Shown here: one piece after another, positions 27,134 to 36,443 of the stretch | Position numbering within the stretch: the stretch's first letter is position 1 | Layout of the letters: every line of letters starts with the position of its first letter | Assembly (NCBI GenBank): GCA_944321865.1 | Contig: CALUMZ010000014.1 | Span: 1 to 44,695, forward strand | DNA: 44,695 nt | Source: an uncultured Muribaculaceae bacterium | GTDB lineage: Bacteria; Bacteroidota; Bacteroidia; Bacteroidales; Muribaculaceae | Reading direction: 5' to 3' | Translations under genes and position numbers: made by a program | The notes under the pieces: model-generated | Seen by the model: the letters and a program-made list of their open reading frames with translations, nothing else | Databases searched by the model: none | What the model was told of the DNA's origin: nothing

Positions 27134-30100
27134 ATGAAGATAACCAAGTTTTTCATTGAACGCCCCACCCTGTTCTGGTCGCTGATGGTGGGAATAATCA
27201 TTGCCGGAGTGCTGGCCTTCGTGCAAATGCCCAAGCTCGAAGACCCGGCGATCGCCGTCAAGCAGGCAATGGTGGTGGCAGTGTATCCCGGTGCGTCGGC
27301 CCACGAGGTGGAGCTTGAAGTGGCGCAATTGCTCGAAGACGAGTTGCGCAACCTCCCCGACGTGAAGAAGGTGAAAAGCGAGTGCACGCCCGGCATGGCC
27401 ACCATTACCGTGGAGTTTAAAATGACAGTCATGATGTCGGAACTCGAGCAGCACTTCGACTTGCTGCGCCGCAAGGTCAGCGATGCCGCATCACGCCTTC
27501 CGCAAGGGTGCTATGCGCCGATGGTAATCGACGACATGATGGACGTGTATGGCATATTCTACTCATTCTCGGGCGACGGGTATGAATACCCCGAACTTTA
27601 CAAGTATGCCAAAAAGCTGCGCCGCGAACTGATGAGCGTGGACGGAGTGAAACGAGTGAACATCGTGGGCAACCGTGACGAGGTGATAAATATAATATTA
27701 TCGAAAGAACGCTTGTCGCGCAACGGCATAATACCCACGCAGATAATGATGTCGCTGCAAAATGCCGACAAGAAAGTTGCCGCAGGCGATTACAGCAGCG
27801 GCAGCGACAGGCTGCAACTGCGCGTAGCCGATTGTGTTGAGGATGAGAAAGATATTGCCAACCTGCTCATAAGCACTTTCGACGGCAAGCAGATTCGCCT
27901 CGGCGACATTGCCACCATCGAGCGCGCATACTCCGAGCCACAACGTAACGGCTTCTTCGTCAACGGCAAGCCTGCACTCGCCATTTGCGTGGCAATGGAG
28001 AGCGATGCCATCGTGCCAGATGTCGGCCGCGCCGTCGACGAGCGTCTCAACCGGGTGATGGCGACTTTCCCCGTGGGAATGCACACCGACAAGATATTCT
28101 TCCAGCCCGACAAGGTGGACGAGGCCATCAATTCGTTCATGGTCAACCTACTCGAATCGGTTGTCATAGTGATACTTGTGTTAATTTTCACAATGGGGTT
28201 GCGCAGCGGCTTCATCATAGGGTTCGGGCTGCTGCTCACCATTGCCATCTCGTTCCCCATATTGCTGAACTTCGGCACCACACTGCAACGCATTTCACTC
28301 GGGGCATTCATCGTGGCAATGGGAATGCTCGTCGACAATGCCATAGTAATCATGGATGGCATACTCATCGACAAGAAGCGCGGGCTGCCGCCCGACACCT
28401 ACCTTTACCGCATAGGGCGCAACACGGCCATGCCGCTGCTCGGGGCCACGGTGATTGCCGCCTCGACGTTCATCGGCGTGTACCTGTCGCCCGACTCGGC
28501 GGGGGAATATGCCCATGACTTGTTCCTCGTGCTCTGCGTCAGCCTGCTTGCAAGCTGGGTGCTTGCCCTCGTGCAAGTGCCGTATTGCGCCAATGTGTGG
28601 CTGCCGCGCAAGGAGAAGCCGCTGAAGCCCGGCGAGGGGGTGATGAACTCGCCCGTGCACCGTTTCATACGCCGCAGCATCGGTGTGCTCATAGAACACA
28701 AGCGGCTCACCATCGCCACGGCATTCGTGGTGCTCATTGCCTGCATCTACGGCATGACGCGAGTGCGCAACCTGTTCTTCCCCGACTTTGACTACAAACA
28801 ATTTGTGGTGGAATATTACCTGCCGCCGCAGTCAAGCCCCGACCGCGTGAAGCACGATCTGATAGAAATAAGCAATCTGCTACTCGAAAATCCTGCAGTG
28901 GAACGCGTGGCTGCAAGCATGGGCGCGGCACCGGCTCACTACTGCCTCGTGCGCCCCATGACATCGGGTGGTGACTGCTACGGCGAGCTGATGGTCGACT
29001 GCAAGGATTACGCGACTGTGATGGAACAGATTCCGGGCATCCGCAACCGGTTGCGCGCGCTCTATCCCGATGCCTACATACGCATTCGCAAGTACAACTT
29101 CTCGATAGCCACGTCACACACCGTCGAAGTGGAATTTACCGGCCCCGACCCGGCCGTGCTGCGCGATTTGAGCCGCCAAGCCGAAGAGATTATGCGCAAT
29201 TGCAAATATGTTGACCCGTATTCGGTACAAAACAACTGGAAACCACGGGGCAAGTCACTCGTCGCCGAATATTCGCGTGAAGACGCCTTGCGCTCGGGCA
29301 TCGAACGCAGCGACGTGGCCAATGCGCTGCTCGCAGCCACCGACGGTATGCCCGTCGGGGTGATCAACGACCAAGAAAAGATGGTCCCCGTGAACCTGAT
29401 GGTGCGCAACGCCGACGGTTCGCGCATCGGCAAGTTAGACGACATACCTGTGTGGAGCATGATGAAATTGCGCCTTGACGAAGACGACGTGCAAGAGCTG
29501 TTTGCCGCCGGAGCCGGAGCGGCAAGCAAGCTGCAAGACGAATTGTTCAGTTGCGTACCCCTGAGCAATGTGACAAGCGGCATATCGGTGGGCTGGGAAG
29601 AGGAGATGATACAGCGCATCAACGGCATTCGCGCAATCGAAGCCGAGTGTGACCCCAATCCCGAACTCACCGAGGCAACCCCGGCGAAGGTGCTCGAGTC
29701 GATTCGCGACGAGATAGCCGCCATACCGCTGCCCGACGGCTACAATTGCCGATGGGTGGGTGAAATTGAGCTGCAAGTCGATGCCACGACCAACGTGCTG
29801 AAGTACCTGCCACTGACATTCTTTGCAATACTCGGCATATTGCTGCTGCTTTTCAACAGTTGGCGCAAGGTGATACTCATCATCATCTGCTTCCCGTTTG
29901 TATTCTGCGGCATAACACCCGCCCTGCTCGCCACCGACACGCCGTTCACATTCATGGCCATCATTGGCATGATGGGACTGATAGGCATGATGGTGAAAAA
30001 TGCCATAGTACTTGTCGACGAAATCAACCGCCTGCAAGTCGAAGAGCATGTGCACCCCTACCACGCAGTGGTCGAAGCCACAGTGTCGCGTGTACGCCCG

Positions 30101-30289
30101 GTGATAATGGCATCGCTCACCACCATCGTGGGCATGATTCCGCTTGTGGGCGACCCCATGTATGGCTCGATGGCCGTCACCATCATGGGCGGACTGACGG
30201 TGGGAACAATCATCACGCTTATATTGCTGCCGCTGTTCTACACGGCTCTATTCTCGATACACAAACCCAAAGAAGAACAAAAACAATGA
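27134..30289 (+). CDS. RND-family inner-membrane efflux pump (AcrB-like)
   Basis: A 1051-residue proton-driven RND transporter with twelve predicted membrane helices and two large periplasmic loops. Seen: the N-terminal FFIERPTLFWSLMVGIIIAG, the helix-4 relay segment GMLVDNAIVIMDG with D401 (one Asp followed by Asn rather than a DD pair) and the helix-10 lysine K955 in GLIGMMVKNAIVLVDEI. A start at 27104 is possible but would overlap the adaptor gene; ATG 27134 (MKITKFFIERP) is chosen. The stop overlaps the start of the channel gene (ATGA). The substrate is unknown: drugs, bile salts and other amphiphiles are typical of the family. Confidence 0.95.
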   Translation: MKITKFFIERPTLFWSLMVGIIIAGVLAFVQMPKLEDPAIAVKQAMVVAVYPGASAHEVELEVAQLLEDELRNLPDVKKVKSECTPGMATITVEFKMTVMMSELEQHFDLLRRKVSDAASRLPQGCYAPMVIDDMMDVYGIFYSFSGDGYEYPELYKYAKKLRRELMSVDGVKRVNIVGNRDEVINIILSKERLSRNGIIPTQIMMSLQNADKKVAAGDYSSGSDRLQLRVADCVEDEKDIANLLISTFDGKQIRLGDIATIERAYSEPQRNGFFVNGKPALAICVAMESDAIVPDVGRAVDERLNRVMATFPVGMHTDKIFFQPDKVDEAINSFMVNLLESVVIVILVLIFTMGLRSGFIIGFGLLLTIAISFPILLNFGTTLQRISLGAFIVAMGMLVDNAIVIMDGILIDKKRGLPPDTYLYRIGRNTAMPLLGATVIAASTFIGVYLSPDSAGEYAHDLFLVLCVSLLASWVLALVQVPYCANVWLPRKEKPLKPGEGVMNSPVHRFIRRSIGVLIEHKRLTIATAFVVLIACIYGMTRVRNLFFPDFDYKQFVVEYYLPPQSSPDRVKHDLIEISNLLLENPAVERVAASMGAAPAHYCLVRPMTSGGDCYGELMVDCKDYATVMEQIPGIRNRLRALYPDAYIRIRKYNFSIATSHTVEVEFTGPDPAVLRDLSRQAEEIMRNCKYVDPYSVQNNWKPRGKSLVAEYSREDALRSGIERSDVANALLAATDGMPVGVINDQEKMVPVNLMVRNADGSRIGKLDDIPVWSMMKLRLDEDDVQELFAAGAGAASKLQDELFSCVPLSNVTSGISVGWEEEMIQRINGIRAIEAECDPNPELTEATPAKVLESIRDEIAAIPLPDGYNCRWVGEIELQVDATTNVLKYLPLTFFAILGILLLLFNSWRKVILIIICFPFVFCGITPALLATDTPFTFMAIIGMMGLIGMMVKNAIVLVDEINRLQVEEHVHPYHAVVEATVSRVRPVIMASLTTIVGMIPLVGDPMYGSMAVTIMGGLTVGTIITLILLPLFYTALFSIHKPKEEQKQ

Positions 30290-31596
30290 AACGATTACTG
30301 ACAATATGCTGCCTCGCTGCATGGTGTGGGTTGGCGACGGCCGCCGATGATGCGGTTTCCATGTCGCAAACCGATTGCCGACGGCTCGCCCTCGAGAATA
30401 ACGAGCAAATGCAACAGGCCGACAACAAAGTAAAACGGGCTAAACTTGAAAAAGAGATTGCCTTCACGTCCTACCTGCCGAAAATCGACGGCACGGCATC
30501 GGCCGTATATATGATGCCCGACCTCGACATGATGGGAATGGAACTGCAAATGCGCGGAATGTACATGGCAGGTATCACATTGACACAACCGTTGTACACC
30601 GGCGGCAAGATTCGCACCGGCAACCGGCTTGCCCGCATAGGGGTGGAATGCGCCGAACAGGAAAGCCGCAAGACCCGAATGCAAGTCTTAGCCGATGCCG
30701 ATAACGCCTATTGGACATACATATCGGTGCTGTCTAAGGTGAAGATGCTTGAAACCTACAGTGCACAGATGGATACACTGCTGCGACAGGTAGAAGTGGC
30801 CGTCAAGGCCGGAATGGGAACCGATAACGACTTGTTGCGCATCACTACCAAGCGCAGCGAGATTACCTACCAGTTGCAAAAGGCACGTAACGGTGCCGAC
30901 CTGTGCAGGCTTGCCCTGTGCAATGTCACCGGCCTGCCATTTGAAACAACCATAACGCCCACCGACACAGCCATCACAATTTCCGAACCCTACATGATGG
31001 ACGGCGACATATCGATGCGCCCCGACTTGGCACTATTGCAAAAGCAGGTCGAAGCCGGGGAACAACAGGTGAAAATGGCTCGTGCCGACATGCTGCCGCA
31101 GATTGCCATCAGTGCCGGATACACCTATTACGGCAATGTAAAAGTGAATGGCATGAATATGGACGCAACAGGCAATTACATTCCTTTCACGCAAAAGTTC
31201 CAAGATGGTTTAGGACTGATAATGGCATCGGTGAGCATTCCCATACTTCACTGGGGCGAAAATACCAAGAAAGTGAAAAAGGCAAAAATCGACCTGCACA
31301 ATGCCCGGCTCGACCTGCAACGCAACACGCGGCTGCTAAATATCGAGGTACGACAAGCCATGCAAAATGTGGCCGATGGCTATAACCTCATCATTACTGC
31401 CGAGACAGGCCGCCGGCAGGCCGAGGAGAACCTGCGCATGATGTCGGCTCGTTACAGCACTTCGATGTGTACCCTCACCGACCTGCTCGATGCCCAGTCG
31501 CAATGGCAACAAGCCCAAAGCAACCTGATCGAAGCCAAGACACAATACAAAATATATCAAACCGAATACTTGCGCACCACGGGGCGTCTGGAATAA
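30286..31596 (+). CDS. TolC-family outer-membrane efflux channel
   Basis: A 436-residue outer-membrane factor. Seen: a signal peptide (about residues 1-20, ending ATAA) and two homologous halves of long alpha-helices and short strands. LENNEQMQQADNKVKRAKLEKEIA opens the first half; the second repeat begins around RPDLALLQKQVEAGEQQVKMARADMLPQIAISAGY. The start ATG overlaps the pump stop by 4 nt, so translation is probably coupled. This gene completes the tripartite pump. Confidence 0.94.
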   Translation: MKRLLTICCLAAWCGLATAADDAVSMSQTDCRRLALENNEQMQQADNKVKRAKLEKEIAFTSYLPKIDGTASAVYMMPDLDMMGMELQMRGMYMAGITLTQPLYTGGKIRTGNRLARIGVECAEQESRKTRMQVLADADNAYWTYISVLSKVKMLETYSAQMDTLLRQVEVAVKAGMGTDNDLLRITTKRSEITYQLQKARNGADLCRLALCNVTGLPFETTITPTDTAITISEPYMMDGDISMRPDLALLQKQVEAGEQQVKMARADMLPQIAISAGYTYYGNVKVNGMNMDATGNYIPFTQKFQDGLGLIMASVSIPILHWGENTKKVKKAKIDLHNARLDLQRNTRLLNIEVRQAMQNVADGYNLIITAETGRRQAEENLRMMSARYSTSMCTLTDLLDAQSQWQQAQSNLIEAKTQYKIYQTEYLRTTGRLE

Positions 31597-31745
31597 CCCA
31601 TTCAAAACAAATTTTACATTAAACAGGTCGTAAATGTGGCTATTTGCTACTTTACGGCCTGTTTTTAACATTATCGTAGTGCTACCGAAGTCAATTAGAA
31701 CAACTTTATATCCTTTCAGGTATCTATCGGACAAACATTAATTTC

Positions 31746-31753
31746 TACTTTTG
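31746..31753 (+). promoter_or_regulatory. -7 box TACTTTTG near the second AraC start
   Basis: An exact TAnnTTTG, ending 5 nt before ATG 31759. If used, transcription would start at or after this codon, giving a leaderless message or favouring the in-frame ATG at 31789. A 162-nt gap separates the TolC gene from this regulator. Confidence 0.4.
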
Positions 31754-31758
31754 TACCG

Positions 31759-32679
31759 ATGCAAAACCAACTCTCTTCATCCATTAATATGGAACCCGAA
31801 CAATACCCCTACATAAGGCCAAACGACTTCAAAGAGTACATCTCGGAGCACTATTCCGACAGCGATTTGTCGGTATGCTTCGATGTGGGCGACATTGACA
31901 CTTCGGGCAAGTCGGTCAACCTTGACGCATACTTGTTTTTGGCCTGCATCGAAGGGGAAATAAGTGGCGAGATCGACACCAGCAACTACCATTTGCGTCC
32001 AAACGATATAATAGTGTGCCGCCCAAACAGGCAGTTAAGCAATATAACACGCAGCAACGACTTCAAGTGCATAGCCATCAAGATTTCACAACAGATGCTA
32101 CTGTCAATCCTGCCAATGAACGAGCGCTTGTTCAACAGCAACATTCACTTTGCATGCTATCCGGTGGTGAGCATCGACGACACCGATGCAACAAGGCTAC
32201 ACACATACTATTCGCTACTTAAATCCGAAGCCGCCAACAATGGCAAACGTTACCGGCGTGAAATAGTGTTGTCGCTTGCCATAGCGGCAATACATAAAAT
32301 GCTATACCTTATTGACAAATACCTTGGCATAAATGACAGCGGACAACTGAAACAAAGCGAAATCTTGTTTGGCCGGTTTATAGAACTGCTTTCCGACAGC
32401 GACCTGACACAACGCACCGTCAACTATTATGCCGAAAAACTGTGCATCACTCCCAAATACTTGTCGGTGGTGTGCAAGCGAACAAGCGGCAAGACCGCAT
32501 CGGAATGGATTAACGAGTTTGTGGTGAAAGAAATAAAGAAGCAACTCAAGCACTCGTCCAAGTCAATAAAGGAGATTGCACTCGACCTCGATTTCCCCAA
32601 CCTGTCGTTCTTCGGTAAATATGTCAAGGCCCACCTTGGCGTTTCCCCGACGCAATACCGCAAGAAACTATTCGAATAA
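31759..32679 (+). CDS. AraC-family transcriptional regulator, downstream of the RND operon
   Basis: A 306-residue regulator with an N-terminal sensing domain (about 1-190) and a C-terminal AraC DNA-binding domain (about 205-305). Seen: AEKLCITPKYLSVVCKRTSGK and IALDLDFPNLSFFGKYVKAHLGVSPTQYR. It parallels the regulator at 24956-25858 along the length, including FxRFIEL, YYAxxxCxTPKYLS, SFFGKY and GxSPxxY, so the two are paralogues bracketing the pump genes. An alternative start at 31789 (MEPEQYPYIRP) is supported by the promoter box position. Confidence 0.9.
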   Translation: MQNQLSSSINMEPEQYPYIRPNDFKEYISEHYSDSDLSVCFDVGDIDTSGKSVNLDAYLFLACIEGEISGEIDTSNYHLRPNDIIVCRPNRQLSNITRSNDFKCIAIKISQQMLLSILPMNERLFNSNIHFACYPVVSIDDTDATRLHTYYSLLKSEAANNGKRYRREIVLSLAIAAIHKMLYLIDKYLGINDSGQLKQSEILFGRFIELLSDSDLTQRTVNYYAEKLCITPKYLSVVCKRTSGKTASEWINEFVVKEIKKQLKHSSKSIKEIALDLDFPNLSFFGKYVKAHLGVSPTQYRKKLFE

Positions 32680-32683
32680 TCCC

Positions 32684-32815
32684 CCCTGCGCACACCACAA
32701 AGTGCAAAAAAATGTACTGCCCGATGCATTTTATGTGTCGAAAAATGTATCTTTGCATGTAAATTATGTGTCTAAAAATGTACCCTGACACGCATTTTAT
32801 GTGCCAAAAAATGTA
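32684..32815 (+). repeat. 33-bp-period tandem repeat, four units, over the ATPase promoter
   Basis: Units end at 32716, 32749, 32782 and 32815, exactly 33 bp apart. The last three share a 19-bp core close to TTATGTGTCTAAAAATGTA (32731-32749, 32764-32782, 32797-32815); the first unit matches the core at 13 of 19 positions. Units 1 and 3 of the better-conserved set agree at about 24 of 33 positions. The array fills nearly the whole gap between the AraC stop (32679) and the ATPase start (32824). Confidence 0.75.
32748..32755 (+). promoter_or_regulatory. -7 box TATCTTTG for the ATPase gene, inside the repeat array
   Basis: An exact TAnnTTTG located at the junction of the second and third repeat units, 68 nt before the ATPase ATG. 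Two units would lie upstream and two in the transcribed leader, an arrangement that would suit operator sites. Confidence 0.5.
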
Positions 32816-32823
32816 TTATTCAA

Positions 32824-34104
32824 ATGAAAAGACTTGCATTACAACAACTTATCGACTGGAAAAACAAATCCGATCGGAAGCCTCTGATACTGAATGGTGC
32901 ACGACAAGTGGGAAAGACATGGTTACTGCACGAGTTTGCAAGGCTTGAGTACAAGAAAGAAGCGTATGTAATATGCCGCAAGAACGAACTTGCACGACAA
33001 CTTTTCTCACAAGACTTCAATGTGGAACGAATACTACGCGGACTGCGTGCCATTACGTCTGTCGACATTACTCCGGCCGACACATTGATTATTCTTGATG
33101 AAGTTCAAGACATTCCCGAAGCATTGGAAGCCCTGAAATATTTCAAGGAAGAAGCACCCGAATATCATATAGCCGTAGCAGGCTCGTTGCTTGGAATTTC
33201 GCTGCACAGCGACGTTTCATTCCCTGTGGGTAAAATAAATGTCATTAACATGTACCCCCTCAACTTCGAGGAATTTCTCATGGCCAAGGGGGAGGAAGAA
33301 GCCTGCAAATTGCTCGCAACACGCGACTTTGCCACAATCAACCTGCTACACGAGAAATTCACCGACCTGCTAAGGGAATATTACTATGTGGGTGGAATGC
33401 CGGAAGCTGTGCTGAAATATGTGGAAACAGGTGCATTACAAGAGGTTCGTAACATCCAACTCGAAATACTGCAAGGTTACGACCTCGATTTCTCGAAACA
33501 GGCCCCACGTGAGCAAGTTCCACGCATACGCATGGTGTGGAACAGCATTCCGTCTCAGTTGTTCAAAGAAAATAAAAAATACATTTACGGTGCTTTACGG
33601 AAAGGGGCACGAGCCAACGACTTTGAACTTGCAATACAATGGCTTAACAACAGCGGACTAATATACAAAGTGCCAAGGTGTACGAAACCGGAACTTCCTT
33701 TACCCGTTTATGAGGATTTGTCGGCCTTCAAGCTATACATGCTCGACATCGGCCTGATGGGAGCAATGGTGAATGCCGCCCCCGCACAAGTGCTGTTAAA
33801 AAACGACATCTTCAAAGAATACAAAGGTGGAATGACCGAGCAATATGTGCTACAGCAGATGAAAAGCAAGGGCATCGCCCCAATATATTACCATAATACC
33901 AACGATTCAAGGCTTGAACTCGATTTCATCATTCAGCGAGGCGGTGAAATGATACCCATAGAAGTGAAAGCGGAGGGGAACGTCAGGGCTAATTCATTGA
34001 CTGCACTGTTGACCCGGAATCCACAGTTACATGCCCTGCGCTACTCGATACTGCCATACAAACAGCAAGGCAATCTCACAAACATTCCGCTCTATGCCGT
34101 CTGA
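32824..34104 (+). CDS. AAA-type ATPase with DUF4143 domain
   Basis: A 426-residue protein of the AAA_14 plus DUF4143 type. Seen: an N-terminal P-loop ATPase with Walker A GARQVGKT at residues 25-32, Walker B ILDE at 90-93, and the sensor-like AVAGSLLGI. The DUF4143 region covers about residues 200-400. In its distal part the pattern ELDFII...IPIEVKA supplies D367, E380 and K382, spaced like a PD-(D/E)XK nuclease core. Family function is not established. The gene stands alone, converges with a glycosyltransferase gene, and has a repeat-laden promoter. Whether it is a mobile or defence-type gene cannot be said from sequence. Confidence 0.88.
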   Translation: MKRLALQQLIDWKNKSDRKPLILNGARQVGKTWLLHEFARLEYKKEAYVICRKNELARQLFSQDFNVERILRGLRAITSVDITPADTLIILDEVQDIPEALEALKYFKEEAPEYHIAVAGSLLGISLHSDVSFPVGKINVINMYPLNFEEFLMAKGEEEACKLLATRDFATINLLHEKFTDLLREYYYVGGMPEAVLKYVETGALQEVRNIQLEILQGYDLDFSKQAPREQVPRIRMVWNSIPSQLFKENKKYIYGALRKGARANDFELAIQWLNNSGLIYKVPRCTKPELPLPVYEDLSAFKLYMLDIGLMGAMVNAAPAQVLLKNDIFKEYKGGMTEQYVLQQMKSKGIAPIYYHNTNDSRLELDFIIQRGGEMIPIEVKAEGNVRANSLTALLTRNPQLHALRYSILPYKQQGNLTNIPLYAV

Positions 34105-34145
34105 GGAGGCGTACACTGCCGTGCGCAATGCGGGCTGCTCCCGGG

Positions 34146-34895
34146 TCACACAATGCGGCGATGCTTGACATAGAAATGGAGAAGTCCGCAAACGTGCAGC
34201 CACGACAGGCGCGAAAACAGATTGCGGCTGCTGGCACGCCGCCATGAATGAACAATGGTGAATTGCGGCAAATAGGCCGTTTCCCACCCTTTGGAACGTG
34301 CCCTGATGCAATAATCGGCATCTTCGGGACCGTAAAAAATTGCCTCGTCGAGCAACCCCACTTGCTCCACCACCTTGCGCCTTATCAACTGGCAAGCCCC
34401 TATGACATACTCGGGGAAACACACTTCGCCGGGCGGATCGACGGCATTGCCGCTCTTGTTGCGCGACAATGCGTTCCTTATTTTCTTCACAAGTCCCGGG
34501 AATGCCTTGTAGCTCTGCTGCACCTCGCCACCGTCGCCCACAAGACGACAACCGCAAATTCCCACCCCGGGAGTTGATTCCATGTATCCAATCATGCCAT
34601 CGATGGCTTCGGCATTGGCCACCGTGTCATTGTCGAGTATCAACACATAGTCGCCGCACGACCGTTCCAAGCCACGGTTGCGGGCATAGGCCACGCCACG
34701 GTTTTCGCCGTTCCTTATAATCATGACGCAGGGAAATTTAGCCCCGACCGCACGGCAAGTACCGTCGGTCGAGCCGTTATCCACGAGTATGACCTCCGTG
34801 TCGCCGCGTTCCATAATCCCTTTGAGCGAGTCAAGGCATCGCAAAGTCATCGCCTCCTGATTATGGGTGATTATGATAATTGACAGTTTCATCAT
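34146..34895 (-). CDS. Glycosyltransferase family 2 protein
   Basis: A GT-A glycosyltransferase of 249 residues. Seen: MKLSIIIITHNQEAMTLRCL, the nucleotide-binding VILVDNGSTDGT, the metal-binding DND in YVLILDNDTVAN, and a distal EDADYCIRARSKGW segment typical of rhamnosyl- or galactosyl-transferase-like GT2 members. The frame is open far upstream, but that part overlaps the radical SAM gene; the adjacent codons ATG 34895 and 34892 are the natural starts. It begins 14 nt after the radical SAM stop, so the two genes form one transcript. Confidence 0.9.
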   Translation of the reverse strand: MMKLSIIIITHNQEAMTLRCLDSLKGIMERGDTEVILVDNGSTDGTCRAVGAKFPCVMIIRNGENRGVAYARNRGLERSCGDYVLILDNDTVANAEAIDGMIGYMESTPGVGICGCRLVGDGGEVQQSYKAFPGLVKKIRNALSRNKSGNAVDPPGEVCFPEYVIGACQLIRRKVVEQVGLLDEAIFYGPEDADYCIRARSKGWETAYLPQFTIVHSWRRASSRNLFSRLSWLHVCGLLHFYVKHRRIV

Positions 34896-34909
34896 GGCAT
34901 CGCCGTGTG

Positions 34910-36358
34910 TCAGCCAAACAGTTTTATCTTCAACGCTTTCAAGGCATGGGCAAACTCGCTCCAATTTGAGAACCGCTTTATCTGTTTCACTATGAAGCGA
35001 GGCGACAGAAAATAGCTCAAATTGTTGTAAAACAGCATTTTCTCCATATCCTTGGAAGTGAGTGAAGGATAGTTCAATATCGACTCGCGTTGCACATCGG
35101 TGGGGACATAATCGGGCGTAGACATCCACCCGTTTTTCTTCACTATTTCATAGAACTCGGTTCCCGGGAAAGGCGACACGATGTTGAACATCACTTGGTC
35201 GACATGCAACTTCTTAGCCTCGTGCAAGGTGTGGCGTATGGTTTCCTTCGTTTCAAGCGGCGAACAACCTATGAGCACATTCAACTTTACCGGAACGCCA
35301 TACTTCTTCAGCAACCCGATGGATTCATATATCTGCTTGCTGGTTATGCCTTTCTTAATATATTGCAGAATGCGGTCGTCAAACGATTCCACACCCAAGT
35401 CGACATAATGGCAGCCACTCTCCGAGAGCATTTTTGCAATAGGCTCGGTAATGGCATCGACGCGAGCCTGACACCCCCATACAAGCCCGTAACGGCGCAT
35501 TATGTCGCAAATGCCGCGTGTGCGCTCCTCGTTCCAGATGAAATTGTCGTCCATGAACCCCACCGCCTTGTAACCGGCTTGGCTCAACTCTTTCATCTCG
35601 CGGTCGATGCAGTCGAGCGACTTGAACGAAATGGGCGGCTTCTTGCCAAACTCGTGCCGGTATTCTATCTCGCGGGCAAACGTCAACGAACTGGGCACGC
35701 AATATATGCAATGAAACGGGCAATTGCGCGATGTTACCGCCGTCGTGTAAGGCCCTATTTTCAGCTTAGGGTTATAATACCGCTTGCCGGCAATAAGGTG
35801 TCTTGCAGGCAATGGCAGGCTGTCAAGGTCTTTAAGCATGGGACGGAAACCGGTGCGCCGCAACTTGCCGCCACTGTTGTCAAGGTAAGTTATTCCGGCT
35901 ATATCGTGCCAGTCGTCTCCGGAGGCGATGGCTGCGACCAGTTCCTTCACCGTTTGTTCCGGTTCGCCACGCACCACTATGTCGTGGTCGTTTTTCAGGA
36001 TTTTACCGGGGAAATATGTTGCTCCGGGTCCGAGATATACGATATATGCGCCACTGCGATGGCGGCGAATCACCTCGGTTGCCAAAGCATCACTGTCCAA
36101 CGAGAGGTTGACGGTCCATATAAAGTAAATATCGCTGTCGTCGGCCGAAACAAACTTCTCGAAGTCGGCCGGCCGGCGTTTGTCATACACGAAATCTTCG
36201 TAAGCGACGGTATATTTGCCTTCGGCTTCGAGCACCGCCGCCACCGTGAGTTCATATATATTGGGAGCAAGATACACTACCCGTGTGCAGCCTGCAGTCC
36301 GCTCGGCCGGTTGTTTGTTTCCGTCAAACACCGGAGGTATGATAAATGTCAGTTTCAT
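34910..36358 (-). CDS. B12-binding-domain-like radical SAM protein
   Basis: A 482-residue cytoplasmic iron-sulfur enzyme. The N-terminal part (about 1-150) has the layout of a cobalamin-binding Rossmann domain (VVYLAPNIYELTVAAVLEAEG, AYIVYLGPGATYFPGKIL, DHDIVVRGEPEQTVKEL), but no clear DxHxxG cobalamin motif is visible. The radical SAM core follows with C213, C217 and C220 in the CxxxCxxC cluster motif (NCPFHCIYC) and later GFMDDNFIWNEERT and VDLGVESFDDRIL. The layout resembles BchE-like methyltransferases and cyclases. The substrate is unknown; the glycosyltransferase directly downstream hints at modification of a sugar or lipid-linked product. Confidence 0.9.
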   Translation of the reverse strand: MKLTFIIPPVFDGNKQPAERTAGCTRVVYLAPNIYELTVAAVLEAEGKYTVAYEDFVYDKRRPADFEKFVSADDSDIYFIWTVNLSLDSDALATEVIRRHRSGAYIVYLGPGATYFPGKILKNDHDIVVRGEPEQTVKELVAAIASGDDWHDIAGITYLDNSGGKLRRTGFRPMLKDLDSLPLPARHLIAGKRYYNPKLKIGPYTTAVTSRNCPFHCIYCVPSSLTFAREIEYRHEFGKKPPISFKSLDCIDREMKELSQAGYKAVGFMDDNFIWNEERTRGICDIMRRYGLVWGCQARVDAITEPIAKMLSESGCHYVDLGVESFDDRILQYIKKGITSKQIYESIGLLKKYGVPVKLNVLIGCSPLETKETIRHTLHEAKKLHVDQVMFNIVSPFPGTEFYEIVKKNGWMSTPDYVPTDVQRESILNYPSLTSKDMEKMLFYNNLSYFLSPRFIVKQIKRFSNWSEFAHALKALKIKLFG

Positions 36359-36443
36359 TTTCTATGCGACCGGGAAATTTAGTTTACATATCCACATAAC
36401 GCATACGCGCACATGCCGCTGTTATACGGGCAGTCACGTATGC

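Noticed and set aside
29860..30285. Upstream extension of the TolC-like frame
   Set aside because: It overlaps the pump gene by more than 400 nt and is histidine- and arginine-rich noise; the ATG at 30286 is followed by a clear signal peptide.
32684..32815. CRISPR array
   Set aside because: Only three good units with a 19-bp core and about 14-bp gaps, the units diverge, the gaps are not unique spacers of usual length, and no cas gene is near.
35090..36382. 430-codon plus-strand open frame opposite the radical SAM gene
   Set aside because: Antisense shadow of a frame with an intact CxxxCxxC motif; no recognisable domain and a composition expected of complementary codons.
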